From contig NZ_CP107834.1 in NCBI RefSeq assembly GCF_036346595.1, positions 4,836,001 to 4,900,000 on the forward strand: a stretch of DNA of 64,000 nt. The letters run 5' to 3'. Positions 32,300 to 41,755 of this stretch are shown here, piece by piece. Made by a program: the position numbers and the translations under genes. This DNA comes from Streptomyces sp. NBC_00525 (lineage in GTDB: Bacteria; Actinomycetota; Actinomycetes; Streptomycetales; Streptomycetaceae). The notes below the pieces were generated by a model, which made no database searches, was not told where the DNA came from, and worked only from the letters and a program-made list of their open reading frames with translations. The first letter of the stretch is position 1. Each line of letters opens with the position of its first letter.

Positions 32300-32430
32300 C
32301 GTCGGATGCTCCCAATTTCTGCTGCGTAGAGCCGGCTGCGGCCCGGCACGGAGTCGAGGTCGGATTCCTGCCGCGGTGCACCGGTCGGACGCGGGAACGT
32401 GCCGGTGGCGCGCTGTTGCAGGCCGCATCC

Positions 32431-32436
32431 ATCCTA
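32431..32436 (-). promoter_or_regulatory. Candidate -10 for metG
   Basis: TAGGAT on the minus strand, giving a leader of about 130 nt before the metG ATG. No T-box features were seen in the leader. Confidence 0.35.
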
Positions 32437-32499
32437 GCCAATACCCGACAGCCGCCCTCACCGCATTTCCGGGCCCGGCACGACCCCCGCCCCGGCGGG

Positions 32500-33581
32500 A
32501 ACCCGCATGCGAGTGAGGAGGAGATCGCCCGGCAGGACTGGGGCGATGTCCTCACGCCGGACCACCTGGACCCGGACTACAGCCCGGAGTCGTTTCGGCA
32601 GGCCGGCCAGGACATGGGGCAGACCTGGAAGGACACCGGCCGCACGGTCCTCACGGAGGGTACCGGCGGGCGCCGGGCCGACATGTTCAACAGCGCGCTG
32701 GGGATCTCCGACGAGCAGTTCGACGGCACCGGTGACGGGCTGAAGGGGCTGGACTCCGGAGAGCTCAAGGGCGAGACGGCCGACGCCCTGCGCACCGCGG
32801 TGAGCACCCAGCCGCCGAAGTGCTACGCGGCCGCCGACGCCGCGGCCGGGGCGCTGGGGGCGCTCGACGCCTTCGCGGACACCGTCACCTGGGCACAGGG
32901 CCAGGCGCAGACGGCGATCGACAAGTGGACGGCGGGATCATCAAGGCGTCGGCGGGCATCGTCGACTTCGTGCGGGGCGTCAACCCGATGGACCCGTACA
33001 ACCTGACGCACCCGGCCGAGTACGCCACCTCGCTCAACAGCCTGGCGGCCGGGCTGGTGGTCGCCGCGAACGACCCGGCCGGTACTACGACCTGGAGACC
33101 GGCCTCCACTACAACGTCTTCCGCCACTGCGACCCGGAAACCGGCCGCTACGCCTCCCCGGCCCCGCTGGGACTGGCACCGGCGCCGAATCCGGTCGCCT
33201 ATGTCAACAACCCGCACCGGGACGACGTCATCGAGAACGCGCCGGACGGCAGGTTCCGCAAGCATCCCGCCTATCACGCGGACACCAGGCACGGCTTCAC
33301 CGACGAACGGGTTCTGGAAATCCTCAAGAACCCGGACGCGGTGTACCACTCGACAGGGTCGGCCGGAAATCTCATCTTCCGACAGGGCGAGGACGTCGTC
33401 CTCCGAGGCCGGCCGGGTCATCACCGCATACGGGCCGTCGAGGGTCAAGGGAAGCTCCGGAGCGTCGGCGCTCGGTGGCCAGGCTACGGATTCCGGTGGG
33501 CCGGTCACGCACGAGGCCATCGTAGAAGGCAGGATTCCGAGTAGAGACGGGTTCAAACCCCCTGCGAAGCAGATCAGATAA
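32500..33581 (+). pseudogene. Decayed RHS-type polymorphic toxin
   Basis: Conserved blocks follow one another in three different reading frames. Block 1 (about 32500-32935) reads [20 protein letters not shown] through AQGQAQTAIDKW. Block 2 (about 32935-33075, another frame) holds GVNPMDPYNLTHPAEY, a segment common in large Streptomyces toxins. Block 3 (about 33075-33400, third frame) begins YYDLETGLHYN and contains DPETGRYASPAPLGLAPAP, an RHS core signature, then a C-terminal domain HADTRHGFTDERVLEIL. A last frameshift near 33400 leads to GRVITAYGPSRVKG ending at 33581. The middle of a normally much larger protein is deleted. There is no start codon in a sensible place. The toxin domain type is not recognised. 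Confidence 0.8.
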
Positions 33582-33596
33582 GGGGCAGTATCGACC

Positions 33597-34382
33597 ATGA
33601 AACTGAGCTTCGACGGCGACTGGAGCGCCACGGTGACGGGCGAGCCGCTGGGCCTCGTCCCTCGCTTCGAGGGCCTGACCGTCCGCGTCGTGCCCTATAC
33701 GGACATGACCGAGCGGGAGGAGTTTCTCCTGAATACGTTCGGCAGCCAGGAATTTCTGTGGGACATGCCCGACGTCATTCGGTTCACTCCGGCGGGCCGG
33801 CAGCTCGTCGGGGCCGAGTTCTATGTGCCCGAGGAGCCCGCGTCCGCCGAGGACTGTGCCCGCGTACCGCTGGAACCTCCCGTGCGCCCGGGGGGGCTCC
33901 GTGCCGACGAGGCACGGGATTTCCGGCATGAGATGACCTCTGTGCACTGCCGCGCCTCCGGGGACACCGTACTGACCTGCCTGCGCGACCTCGATGTCCT
34001 CAACGGGCCCCTGGACGCCCGCATCGGCATCGCCCGGGACATGGCGCTCCTCGTCCAGCACGGCACTGTCGTCGGCTGGAGCCTCTCCGACCCCGCGCGA
34101 TACGTGACCACCCCGTACGCCGACCCCGACCCCGACCCCGACCCACCGACAACAGCCGTCCGAAGGCTGTTCACCGAGTGTCTGGACCTGATCACCCAGC
34201 CCCTGATCCTTGACGTGGAGGACGGCGAACCGGCCGCCCTCGAACGGCTCCGGGCAGCGGATCAGGCCCTGCGCGACCAGCAGGAGGACCGCCACCGGGC
34301 GGACGCCCTGCGCACATTCATCAGCCAATTGGTCGAGGACTACCTCGACGCGCGCGAAGTGACCGGCCGCGCCGGCGAATGA
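33597..34382 (+). CDS. Candidate immunity protein of the decayed toxin
   Basis: Intact 261-residue protein, no membrane segment or signal. I do not recognise a family with certainty. Its position directly after the toxin remnant (15 bp, ATG 33597 with AAGGGG upstream), its acidic character (many Asp/Glu) and its unique content fit an immunity protein. A run of four GACCCC hexamers (34122-34145) encodes a short Asp-Pro repeat. The C-terminal 70 residues look helical (ALERLRAADQALRDQQEDR). Stop lies 6 bp from convergent sdaA. It could also be an unrelated hypothetical gene. Confidence 0.6.
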   Translation: MKLSFDGDWSATVTGEPLGLVPRFEGLTVRVVPYTDMTEREEFLLNTFGSQEFLWDMPDVIRFTPAGRQLVGAEFYVPEEPASAEDCARVPLEPPVRPGGLRADEARDFRHEMTSVHCRASGDTVLTCLRDLDVLNGPLDARIGIARDMALLVQHGTVVGWSLSDPARYVTTPYADPDPDPDPPTTAVRRLFTECLDLITQPLILDVEDGEPAALERLRAADQALRDQQEDRHRADALRTFISQLVEDYLDAREVTGRAGE

Positions 34383-34388
34383 ACGTCC

Positions 34389-35771
34389 TCAGCACTCGAT
34401 GATGTTCACCGCGAGCCCGCCCCGCGCTGTCTCCTTGTACTTGACGGACATGTCCGCGCCGGTCTCCTTCATCGTCTTGATGACCTTGTCCAGCGAGACC
34501 TTGTGGCTGCCGTCGCCGCGCAGCGCCATCTTCGCCGCGGTGACCGCCTTCACCGCGGCCATGCCGTTGCGCTCGATGCACGGGATCTGGACGAGGCCGC
34601 CGACCGGGTCGCAGGTCAGGCCCAGGTTGTGCTCCATGCCGATCTCGGCGGCGTTCTCCACCTGCTCGGCGCTGCCGCCCAGGACCTCGGCGAGGGCGCC
34701 CGCCGCCATCGAACAGGCGGAGCCCACCTCGCCCTGGCAGCCGACCTCCGCGCCGGAGATCGAGGCGTTCTCCTTGAACAGCATGCCGATGGCGCCGGCG
34801 GCCAGCAGGAAGCGGACGACGCCGTCCTCCTTCTCGGCCTCCGTGCAGCCGCCCGCGGCGAAGTTCATCCAGTAGTGCAGGACGGCCGGGATGATGCCGG
34901 CCGCGCCGTTCGTCGGGGCGGTGACCACCCGGCCGCCCGCCGCGTTCTCCTCGTTGACCGCCATCGCGTAGAGGGTGATCCACTCCATGGCGTGCGTCTG
35001 CGGATCGCCCTCCGCGCGCAGCTGGCGGGCGGTCTTGGCGGCGCGGCGGTGGACCTTGAGGCCGCCGGGCAGGATGCCCTCGCGGGACATGCCGCGCGAC
35101 ACGCACGCCTGCATGGTGCGCCAGATGTCCAGGAGGCCGGAGCGGATCTCGTCCTCGGTGCGCCAGGCGCGCTCGTTCTCCAGCATCAGCGAGGAGATGG
35201 ACAGCCCGGTCTCGCGGGCCAGGCGCAGCAGCTCGTCGCCGGTGCGGAACGGGTACTTCAGGACCGTGTCGTCGAGCACGATCCGGTCCTCGCCCACGGC
35301 GTCCTCGTCCACGACGAAGCCGCCGCCGACCGAGTAGTACGTCTTCTCCAGGAGCGGGGCGCCCTCGGCGTCGTACGCGAAGACGGTCATGCCGTTGGCG
35401 TGGTACGGGAGGGCCTTGCGGCGGTGCAGGACCAGCTGCTCGTCCGCGTCGAAGTCGATCTCGTGCATCCCGAGGAGGTTGATCCGGCCGGTGGCGCGGA
35501 TCGCCTCGACCCGGTCGTCGGCGGCCTCGACGTCGACGGTGCGCGGGGACTCGCCCTCCAGGCCGAGGAGGACCGCCTTGGGGGTGCCGTGGCCGTGGCC
35601 GGTGGCGCCGAGGGACCCGTACAGCTCGGCCCGTATCGAGGCGGTGTGGGCGAGCAGGCCCTCGTTCTTCAGCCGGCGCGCGAACATACGGGCCGCGCGC
35701 ATGGGGCCGACCGTATGGGAGCTGGACGGGCCGATGCCGATCGAGAACAGGTCGAAGACCGAGATGGCCAC
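34389..35771 (-). CDS. sdaA: L-serine ammonia-lyase (iron-sulfur type)
   Basis: Deaminates L-serine to pyruvate and ammonia. It has 460 residues in one chain, as for SdaA. The N-terminus has [24 protein letters not shown], the substrate-binding lobe. Cysteines for the 4Fe-4S cluster are visible in [12 protein letters not shown] and [10 protein letters not shown], plus the C-terminal cysteine near the end (NIIEC). GTG 35771 was chosen because GAGGAG lies 7 nt upstream and the conserved N-terminus starts there. It follows glyA on the same strand (168 bp gap), giving a glycine-to-serine-to-pyruvate route. Confidence 0.94.
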   Translation of the reverse strand: MAISVFDLFSIGIGPSSSHTVGPMRAARMFARRLKNEGLLAHTASIRAELYGSLGATGHGHGTPKAVLLGLEGESPRTVDVEAADDRVEAIRATGRINLLGMHEIDFDADEQLVLHRRKALPYHANGMTVFAYDAEGAPLLEKTYYSVGGGFVVDEDAVGEDRIVLDDTVLKYPFRTGDELLRLARETGLSISSLMLENERAWRTEDEIRSGLLDIWRTMQACVSRGMSREGILPGGLKVHRRAAKTARQLRAEGDPQTHAMEWITLYAMAVNEENAAGGRVVTAPTNGAAGIIPAVLHYWMNFAAGGCTEAEKEDGVVRFLLAAGAIGMLFKENASISGAEVGCQGEVGSACSMAAGALAEVLGGSAEQVENAAEIGMEHNLGLTCDPVGGLVQIPCIERNGMAAVKAVTAAKMALRGDGSHKVSLDKVIKTMKETGADMSVKYKETARGGLAVNIIEC

Positions 35772-35939
35772 GGGTGACTCCTCAAGGGGTTGGTAGACGC
35801 CGTTGTCTGCCGGGGTGGTGCGGTACGGGCGGGACGCCCGGAAAGCAAGGACAGAGCGGGGGGACAAGGGACGGGGCACCGCGCCCACCTCTCAGTGTGC
35901 GCGATGCCCCTCCCCGAGGCGCGAATGCGCCCGCCCGGG

Positions 35940-37199
35940 CTACTTCAGGCCGGGGTACAGCGGGAACTTCGCGGCCAGGGCCGCGACGCGGGCCTTCAGG
36001 TCGTCCGCGTCGTACGACGGCTTGAGGGCCGACGCGATGATCTCGGCGACCTCGGTGAAGTCCTCGGCGCCGAAGCCGCGGGTGGCCAGCGCCGGGGTGC
36101 CGATGCGCAGGCCGGAGGTGACCATCGGCGGACGCGGGTCGTTGGGGATGGCGTTCCGGTTGACCGTGATGCCGACCTCGTGGAGCCGGTCCTCGGCCTG
36201 CTGGCCGTCCAGCTCGGAGTTGCGCAGGTCCACCAGGACCAGGTGCACGTCCGTGCCGCCGGACAGCACGGAGACGCCCACCTCGGTGACGTCCGGCTGC
36301 ACCAGGCGCTCGGCCAGGATGCGGGCGCCCTCCAGGGTGCGCTGCTGGCGCTCCTTGAACTCCTCGCCCGCCGCGACCTTGAAGGAGACCGCCTTGGCCG
36401 CGATCACGTGCTCCAGCGGGCCGCCCTGCTGACCGGGGAAGACCGCCGAGTTGATCTTCTTGGCGAGCTCCTGGGTGGACAGGATCACACCGCCGCGCGG
36501 ACCGCCGAGGGTCTTGTGCGTGGTGGTGGTGACGACGTGGGCGTGCGGCACCGGGTTGGGGTGCAGGCCCGCGGCGACCAGACCGGCGAAGTGCGCCATG
36601 TCGACCATCAGGTACGCGCCGACCTCGTCCGCGATGCGGCGGAAGGCGGCGAAGTCGAGCTGACGCGGGTACGCCGACCAGCCGGCGACGATCAGCTGCG
36701 GCTTGGACTCCTTGGCCAGGCGCTCGACCTCGGCCATGTCCACGACACCGGTGTCGTCGACGTGGTACGGGACCACGTTGTAGAGCTTGCCGGAGAAGTT
36801 GATCTTCATGCCGTGGGTCAGGTGACCGCCGTGCGCCAGGTTCAGGCCCATGATCGTGTCGCCCGGCTTCAGCAGCGCGAACATCGCGGCGGCGTTGGCC
36901 TGCGCACCGGAGTGCGGCTGGACGTTCGCGGCCTCGGCGCCGAAGAGCGCCTTGATCCGGTCGATGGCGATCTGCTCGACCACGTCGACGTGCTCGCAGC
37001 CGCCGTAGTAGCGGCGGCCGGGGTAGCCCTCGGCGTACTTGTTGGTCAGGACGGAGCCCTGCGCCTCCATGACGGCGACCGGAGCGAAGTTCTCCGAGGC
37101 GATCATCTCGAGCGTGGACTGCTGGCGGAGGAGCTCGGCGTCGACGGCGGCGGCGACGTCCGGGTCCAGCTCGTGGAGGGAGGAGTTGAGAAGCGACAT
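35940..37199 (-). CDS. glyA: Serine hydroxymethyltransferase
   Basis: PLP enzyme converting glycine and methylene-tetrahydrofolate to serine; 419 residues, standard length. The PLP lysine lies in [16 protein letters not shown] (near 229). Other hallmarks are [30 protein letters not shown] and [20 protein letters not shown] precedes ATG 37199. It lies 20 bp after gcvH in the riboswitch-led cluster and should use the methylene-folate produced by glycine cleavage. Confidence 0.97.
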   Translation of the reverse strand: MSLLNSSLHELDPDVAAAVDAELLRQQSTLEMIASENFAPVAVMEAQGSVLTNKYAEGYPGRRYYGGCEHVDVVEQIAIDRIKALFGAEAANVQPHSGAQANAAAMFALLKPGDTIMGLNLAHGGHLTHGMKINFSGKLYNVVPYHVDDTGVVDMAEVERLAKESKPQLIVAGWSAYPRQLDFAAFRRIADEVGAYLMVDMAHFAGLVAAGLHPNPVPHAHVVTTTTHKTLGGPRGGVILSTQELAKKINSAVFPGQQGGPLEHVIAAKAVSFKVAAGEEFKERQQRTLEGARILAERLVQPDVTEVGVSVLSGGTDVHLVLVDLRNSELDGQQAEDRLHEVGITVNRNAIPNDPRPPMVTSGLRIGTPALATRGFGAEDFTEVAEIIASALKPSYDADDLKARVAALAAKFPLYPGLK

Positions 37200-37219
37200 C
37201 TGGTGGTCCCTTGGGGTCT

Positions 37220-37597
37220 TTAGTTGCCGGAGAACTCGGTGTACTCGTCGGCGGAGAGCAGGTCCTTCGGCTCCTCCGCGACGCGTACCTTGAACAGCCA
37301 GCCGCCTTCGAAGGGAGCGGAGTTCACCAGGGACGGGTCGTCGACGACGGCCTGGTTGGAGGCCGTCACCTCGCCCGAGACCGGCGAGTACAGATCGCTG
37401 ACCGACTTGGTCGACTCCAGCTCGCCGCAGGTCTCGCCCGCGGTCACCGTGTCACCGACCTCGGGGAGCTGGGCGTAGACGACGTCACCGAGCGCGTTGG
37501 CCGCGTGCTCGGTGATGCCAACGGTGGCCACACCGTCCTCGGCGGCCGACAGCCACTCGTGCTCCTTGCTGTACCGCAGCTGCTGGGGGTTGCTCAT
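37220..37597 (-). CDS. gcvH: Glycine cleavage system H protein
   Basis: Lipoyl carrier of the glycine cleavage complex; 125 residues. The lipoyl-attachment Lys64 lies in [19 protein letters not shown]. The N-terminus RYSKEHEWL is canonical. It lies 100 bp after gcvT and 20 bp before glyA, all one strand. The decarboxylase gene gcvP is not in the window. Confidence 0.97.
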   Translation of the reverse strand: MSNPQQLRYSKEHEWLSAAEDGVATVGITEHAANALGDVVYAQLPEVGDTVTAGETCGELESTKSVSDLYSPVSGEVTASNQAVVDDPSLVNSAPFEGGWLFKVRVAEEPKDLLSADEYTEFSGN

Positions 37598-37697
37598 GAC
37601 CTGAATTCTCCTGTACGCGGGGGTGTGCTGATGAACGGTGGTCTTACGGTGTGAGACAGGACTGCGTCACGTCGCGCGGGGCCTGTGCCCCGCGGCG

Positions 37698-38813
37698 CTA
37701 CTTCTGCCGCTTGTAGAACGGCAGTGCCACGACCCGGTACGGCTCCTGGCTGCCCCGGATGTCCACGGCGACGCCCTCCGTGCCCGGCTCCGCGTACGCC
37801 GCGTCGACGTACGCCATGGCGATCGGCTTGCCCAGCGTCGGGGAGGGCGCGCCGGAGGTGACCTCGCCGACGACCTTGCCGCCGGCCGTGACGGCGAACC
37901 CGGCGCGCGGCACCCGGCGGCCCTCGGCGATCAGGCCGACCAGCTTGCGGGGCGGGGCGGTCTCGGCGCGCTGGGCGGCGGCCTCCAGCGCCTTGCGGCC
38001 GACGAAGTCGCCCTCCTTCTCGAACTTCACGACCCGGCCGAGCCCGGCGTCGAACGGGGTCAGCGCGGTGGTCAGCTCGTGCCCGTACAGCGGCATGCCG
38101 GCCTCCAGGCGCAGCGTGTCGCGGCAGGAGAGCCCGCACGGGATCAGGCCGTGCGGCGCACCGGCCTCGGTCAGCGCCTGCCACAGCCGCTCGGCGTCGG
38201 CGGGCGCCACGAACAGCTCGAAGCCGTCCTCACCGGTGTAGCCGGTGCGGGCGATGAGCGCGGGCACCCCGGCGACCGTGCCGGGCAGCCCGGCGTAGTA
38301 CTTGAGGCCGGCCAGGTCGGCGTCGGTCACGGCGGCGAGGATCGCCGGGGACTCGGGGCCCTGCACGGCGAGCAGCGCGTACGCGTCGCGGTCGTCGCGC
38401 ACCTCGGCGTCGAAGCCGGCGGCGCGCTCGGTGATCGTGTCGAGCACGAGCTGGGCGTTGCCGGCGTTGGCGACGACCATGTACTCGGTCTCGCCGAGCC
38501 GGTAGACGATCAGGTCGTCCAGGATGCCGCCGTCCTCGGCGCAGATCATCGTGTAGCGGGCCCGGCCCGTGGAGACGGTGCCGATGTTGCCGACCAGCGC
38601 GTGGTTCAGCAGGTCCACGGCCTGCGGCCCGGTGACGGTGATCTCACCCATGTGGGACAGGTCGAAGAGGCCTGCCCTGGTGCGGACGGCGTTGTGCTCG
38701 TCGCGCTCGCTGGCGTAGCGCAGCGGCATGTCCCAGCCCGCGAAATCGGTCATCGTGGCGCCCAGCGAACGATGGAGGGCATCGAGGGCGGTGAGACGGG
38801 GGGTGGTGCTCAT
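37698..38813 (-). CDS. gcvT: Glycine cleavage system aminomethyltransferase (T protein)
   Basis: Transfers the methylene group from the H protein to tetrahydrofolate, releasing ammonia; 371 residues. Conserved segments: FAGWDMPLRY near the N-terminus, LFDLSHMGEI, DDLIVYRLGE, RTGYTGEDGFELF, and the C-terminal beta-barrel. ATG 38813 was chosen over one 15 codons upstream because GGGAG precedes it and the protein then begins as in the family. It heads the cluster controlled by the glycine riboswitch. Confidence 0.96.
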   Translation of the reverse strand: MSTTPRLTALDALHRSLGATMTDFAGWDMPLRYASERDEHNAVRTRAGLFDLSHMGEITVTGPQAVDLLNHALVGNIGTVSTGRARYTMICAEDGGILDDLIVYRLGETEYMVVANAGNAQLVLDTITERAAGFDAEVRDDRDAYALLAVQGPESPAILAAVTDADLAGLKYYAGLPGTVAGVPALIARTGYTGEDGFELFVAPADAERLWQALTEAGAPHGLIPCGLSCRDTLRLEAGMPLYGHELTTALTPFDAGLGRVVKFEKEGDFVGRKALEAAAQRAETAPPRKLVGLIAEGRRVPRAGFAVTAGGKVVGEVTSGAPSPTLGKPIAMAYVDAAYAEPGTEGVAVDIRGSQEPYRVVALPFYKRQK

Positions 38814-38847
38814 GAAAACGGGCTCCCAGGGCATGACGTCGAGGACG

Positions 38848-39042
38848 ATCCTCCCCATCTGTCATCGGAACCTGAGAGGTTCGCCGAAAGCCCCCGGAGG
38901 GGTTCGGCTTGCACCTTGGGTGGAGCCGCGAAGCGGCTCGCTTTTCAGATCTGCCTCATCCACGCGGTACGGGGCCTGAGAGATTCAAGGGAGGATCTTG
39001 CTCCTTCGGCGCCCGGCACGAGGCCGGGACTCTCCCGCGCGG
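38848..39042 (-). promoter_or_regulatory. Tandem glycine riboswitch upstream of gcvT
   Basis: Read on the minus strand. Aptamer 1 (about 39042-38950) has GCGGGAGAG, then GCCGAAGGAGCAA (39010-38998) and TCTCTCAGGC (about 38983-38975). Aptamer 2 (about 38945-38850) has GGTGCAAGCC (38915-38906) and CCTCTCAGG (38879-38871), ending at CAGATGGGGA. Both copies show the glycine aptamer core, and a short linker joins them. Such ON switches upstream of gcvT and gcvP are established in Streptomyces griseus. Here glycine should raise expression of gcvT, gcvH and probably glyA. The 3' end falls 40 nt before the gcvT start, so control may act at translation or termination. Confidence 0.9.
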
Positions 39043-39230
39043 ATTCAAGCGGCCTGTATGCAGTTGGCGGGGTCATCATCGCACGGGTTCCGGGGGAGTG
39101 GGGCGCCGGGACCGCTGCCGGTCCCGGCGGGATTCCGGCGGGTCGGACCGTTGTGCCGTATTACCTTTTCTTTACACTTCGGGGGTAGGTAGGAGTCAGC
39201 ACGCGTCGGCCGTACGGCCAGGGGGAGGCG

Positions 39231-39926
39231 ATGACGTTGCGCTACGCGACGACGGCGGGGACCGAGGTGCCCGCAGGAGGCGCGCTGCCCGCGCAGCCGG
39301 GCGCCCGCGCCCGGCGGACCGCGGGCACCGGCCCGCCCTTCGTACGGGACCTGCGCGGCCGGGCCGGGCGCTCCCCGCGCGTCCTGCGCTTCGCCGCCGG
39401 GGACATCGTGGTGGTCTCCGGACTGCCCGGCAGCGGCAAGTCCACGCTGATCGCCCGCACCGCCGCCGCGTACGCCGTCGACTCCCAGGACACCCGGGAC
39501 CGCTGGGCCCGCCGGCTGCCCCGTTTACTTCCCTACCCGCTCTACCGCCCACTCGTCCGCCTCGCCCACTACGGCGGGCTGTGGCGGGTGCTGCGCTCCG
39601 GAGCCTCCGTCGTCGTCCACGACTGCGGCACCCAGAGCTGGGTCCGCGCCCGGCTCGCCCGCCATGCCCGGCGGCACGGCCGGAGCCTTCATCTGATCCT
39701 GCTCGACGTCTCCGCCGAGACCGCGCGCGAGGGCCAGCGCGAGCGCGGCCGGGGCGTCTCCGCGTACGCCTTCGCCCGGCACCGCAGGGCCGTGGGGCGG
39801 CTCCTGCGCGACACCGGGGCCGGGCTGCCGCCGCGCGGCTGTACGTCGGCGGTGCTGCTGGACCGCGCGGCGGCCGGCGCGCTGACCCGGATCGTCTTCG
39901 CGGACGCACAGGGTGAGAGGCGGTAA
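39231..39926 (+). CDS. P-loop kinase-like ATP-binding protein with a TTA codon
   Basis: Protein of 231 residues with Walker A GLPGSGKST (residues 64-72) in an AAA/zeta-toxin/shikimate-kinase-like fold: later VVHDCGTQSWVRARL and LILLDVSAETAREGQRERGRGVS resemble the lid and substrate region of small kinases. The N-terminal 55 residues are low-complexity. An excellent ribosome site (GGGGGAGGCG) precedes ATG 39231. A TTA leucine codon at 39525-39527 (residue 99) makes bldA-dependent expression likely. It is divergent from the riboswitch-led gcvT cluster and upstream of two SseB-like genes. The substrate is unknown. Confidence 0.8.
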   Translation: MTLRYATTAGTEVPAGGALPAQPGARARRTAGTGPPFVRDLRGRAGRSPRVLRFAAGDIVVVSGLPGSGKSTLIARTAAAYAVDSQDTRDRWARRLPRLLPYPLYRPLVRLAHYGGLWRVLRSGASVVVHDCGTQSWVRARLARHARRHGRSLHLILLDVSAETAREGQRERGRGVSAYAFARHRRAVGRLLRDTGAGLPPRGCTSAVLLDRAAAGALTRIVFADAQGERR

Positions 39927-40022
39927 CCGGCTGTCCGGAGTGCGGACAGTGCGTCCGAGGGGTGGCGGTGGCCGGAACAGGCCGTAACCTCTTGCTGCAC
40001 GGCATCGGGTGAGAGGGAAGCA

Positions 40023-40820
40023 GTGGACATTCCGGCACCGGCCGGGAGCCGGCCGCAGGGCGGCTGGCCGGCCAATGAACTCGAAGAGGCGCTGGGCGCC
40101 TCGCTCGGCGTCCCGGAGGCGGGCGGCCGCCTGCTCGAAGTGCTCGGCCGCAGCCAGGTCTGGGTGCCCCTGCCCAACGGCGGCGGGGCCGACGCCCGCG
40201 AGCTCGACCTGCCCACGCTGGAGATCGAGGGCGGCGCGTACGTCCCCGTGTTCAGTTCCGAGCACCAGTTCCTCACCTGCGTCGGCGCCCATATGTCCTT
40301 CACGGTCGCCCCGGCCCGCGAGTTCGCCCGCGGACTGCCCCCGCAGCTGGGCATCGCGGTCAATCCGGGCGGCGCCGTCGGCATGCCGCTGCCCCCGCCC
40401 GCCGTCGCCGAACTCTGCCGGGCCGGCCGCACCCCGCTCGACGGCCCGGCGAGCGGCGGCCGGGTCCGGCTGTACGAGCCGGACTGGAAGGAGGAGCCCG
40501 TCGACTTCCTGGCCGCCGCGGCCGGCGAGTTCCAGGAGAGCGGCGTCGTCCTGACCGCCCGCAGGGCCCTGGCGAGCATCGAGGGCGGCGACCCCGTCCT
40601 GTTCGTCGGCGTCGAGTCCGCGGCCTGGGAGAACGCCGCCCAGGGTGCCTCCATGGACGCCCTGGGCCGGGCGCTGGGCCGCGTCCAGGTGCCCTGGCCG
40701 GTCAGCCTGGTCCTGCTCGACGCGGCCGCCCAGGACCCGGTCGCCGAGTGGATGCGCGAGCGGGTGCGGCCCTTCTACACGCGCGCCGGGGAGCAGGAGT
40801 CCGGCGCCCTCGGCGGATGA
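40023..40820 (+). CDS. SseB-like protein (first of tandem pair)
   Basis: Cytoplasmic protein of 265 residues, resembling the SseB family (named for serine sensitivity in E. coli; the role is unclear). It shows the domain segments LPTLEIEGGAYVPVFSSEHQF and GLPPQLGIAVNPGGAVGMPLP, followed by a C-terminal domain typical of the Streptomyces forms (FVGVESAAW, WPVSLVLLDAAAQDPVAEWM). GTG 40023 is preceded by AGAGGGAAG. A 15-bp hairpin follows. Confidence 0.78.
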   Translation: MDIPAPAGSRPQGGWPANELEEALGASLGVPEAGGRLLEVLGRSQVWVPLPNGGGADARELDLPTLEIEGGAYVPVFSSEHQFLTCVGAHMSFTVAPAREFARGLPPQLGIAVNPGGAVGMPLPPPAVAELCRAGRTPLDGPASGGRVRLYEPDWKEEPVDFLAAAAGEFQESGVVLTARRALASIEGGDPVLFVGVESAAWENAAQGASMDALGRALGRVQVPWPVSLVLLDAAAQDPVAEWMRERVRPFYTRAGEQESGALGG

Positions 40821-40825
40821 CGGGG

Positions 40826-40861
40826 GCGGCCGTGCCGTCAAGCCGGTGACGGCACGGCCGC
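40826..40861 (+). terminator. Terminator between the two SseB-like genes
   Basis: A 15-bp perfect stem (40826-40840 with 40847-40861) with a 6-nt loop, 6 bp after the stop, so the two paralogues are probably separate transcripts. Confidence 0.8.
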
Positions 40862-40972
40862 ATAAGCTGGTTTGATGGCCGAAGGCCGATCCCCGGTGGC
40901 TCGGCACCGCGCCGTACCGAATGCCCCGGCACGGCGGGCCGAAACAGAGGATCTACGAGGGGCGGGACCAGG

Positions 40973-41755
40973 GTGAGTGCGTCAGGCACCGCGGCGGCCG
41001 GGCAGATCGAGCACACGCTGCGCCACGTCGCGCCCGGACGCTACGACGCGTACGAGGCGCTGCTCCAGGCCCTGGCGGCCGGCCGGGTCTGGATGCTCCT
41101 GTGGCACGGACGCCCCGGCGCCCCCGACGCCCAGTACGGCAACATGGAGGTGGACGGCCTCGGCTACGCCCCGTGCGTCACCTCCCCGCAGGAGCTGGCC
41201 GCCAGCGGCTGGAACCGCGACCACGAGGTCGTCGCCGGCCTCGACATCGCCCGCGCCCTCTACCCCGACCGTTGGGGCGTCTGGCTCAATCCGCACGCCC
41301 CCGGCGGCGGCGTCGGCATCCCCTGGCTGGACCTGCGCCGCATCGCCACCGGCCTCGACCGGATGCCCGCCGGGCCGCTGCGGATCAGCGAACCCGCCGT
41401 GGAACTGCCCCAGTTCTACGCCCAGCTCACCCAGAACGCCCACCACACCCCCGCGATCCGCTCGCTGCGGCGCGCCTGGGTGCAGCCCGCGCTCGGCGTC
41501 CCGTACCTCGCGGTCGGCCTCGACCTGTACGACACCGGCGGAGCGTCCGTGGACGCGGTGCGGGCCATGATGCGGCAGTCGGTCGGCGCCGTCCCCGAGG
41601 GGCTGCCCGTCTCCACCGTCGCCATGTCCGACGAGTACGACCCGGTCGCCATGTGGCTGCGCGCCAACGCCCGGCCCTTCTACGACCGCGAGGCGCACGC
41701 GGCGCCCGGCTACGGCTATCCCCGCACGCCGGGCGCCGCCCCGCACGCGTACTGA
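40973..41755 (+). CDS. SseB-like protein (second of tandem pair)
   Basis: A 260-residue paralogue of the preceding protein. Shared features: the C-terminal block ending AMWLRANARPFYDRE (compare EWMRERVRPFYTRA), the central GVWLNPHAPGGGVGIPWLDL (compare GIAVNPGGAVGMPLP), and about equal length. The start is GTG 40973 with GAGGGGCGGG upstream. The last 15 codons (PRTPGAAPHAY region) fall inside a short repeat array that continues past the stop. Confidence 0.75.
   Translation: MSASGTAAAGQIEHTLRHVAPGRYDAYEALLQALAAGRVWMLLWHGRPGAPDAQYGNMEVDGLGYAPCVTSPQELAASGWNRDHEVVAGLDIARALYPDRWGVWLNPHAPGGGVGIPWLDLRRIATGLDRMPAGPLRISEPAVELPQFYAQLTQNAHHTPAIRSLRRAWVQPALGVPYLAVGLDLYDTGGASVDAVRAMMRQSVGAVPEGLPVSTVAMSDEYDPVAMWLRANARPFYDREAHAAPGYGYPRTPGAAPHAY

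Noticed and set aside
32300-32430. T-box riboswitch in the metG leader
   Set aside because: No T-box consensus sequence or terminator/antiterminator pair was seen in the 130-nt leader.
33549-33562. GGGTTCAAACCCC resembling a tRNA T-arm or attachment site
   Set aside because: No acceptor, D or anticodon arms surround it; the bases belong to the last codons of the toxin remnant.
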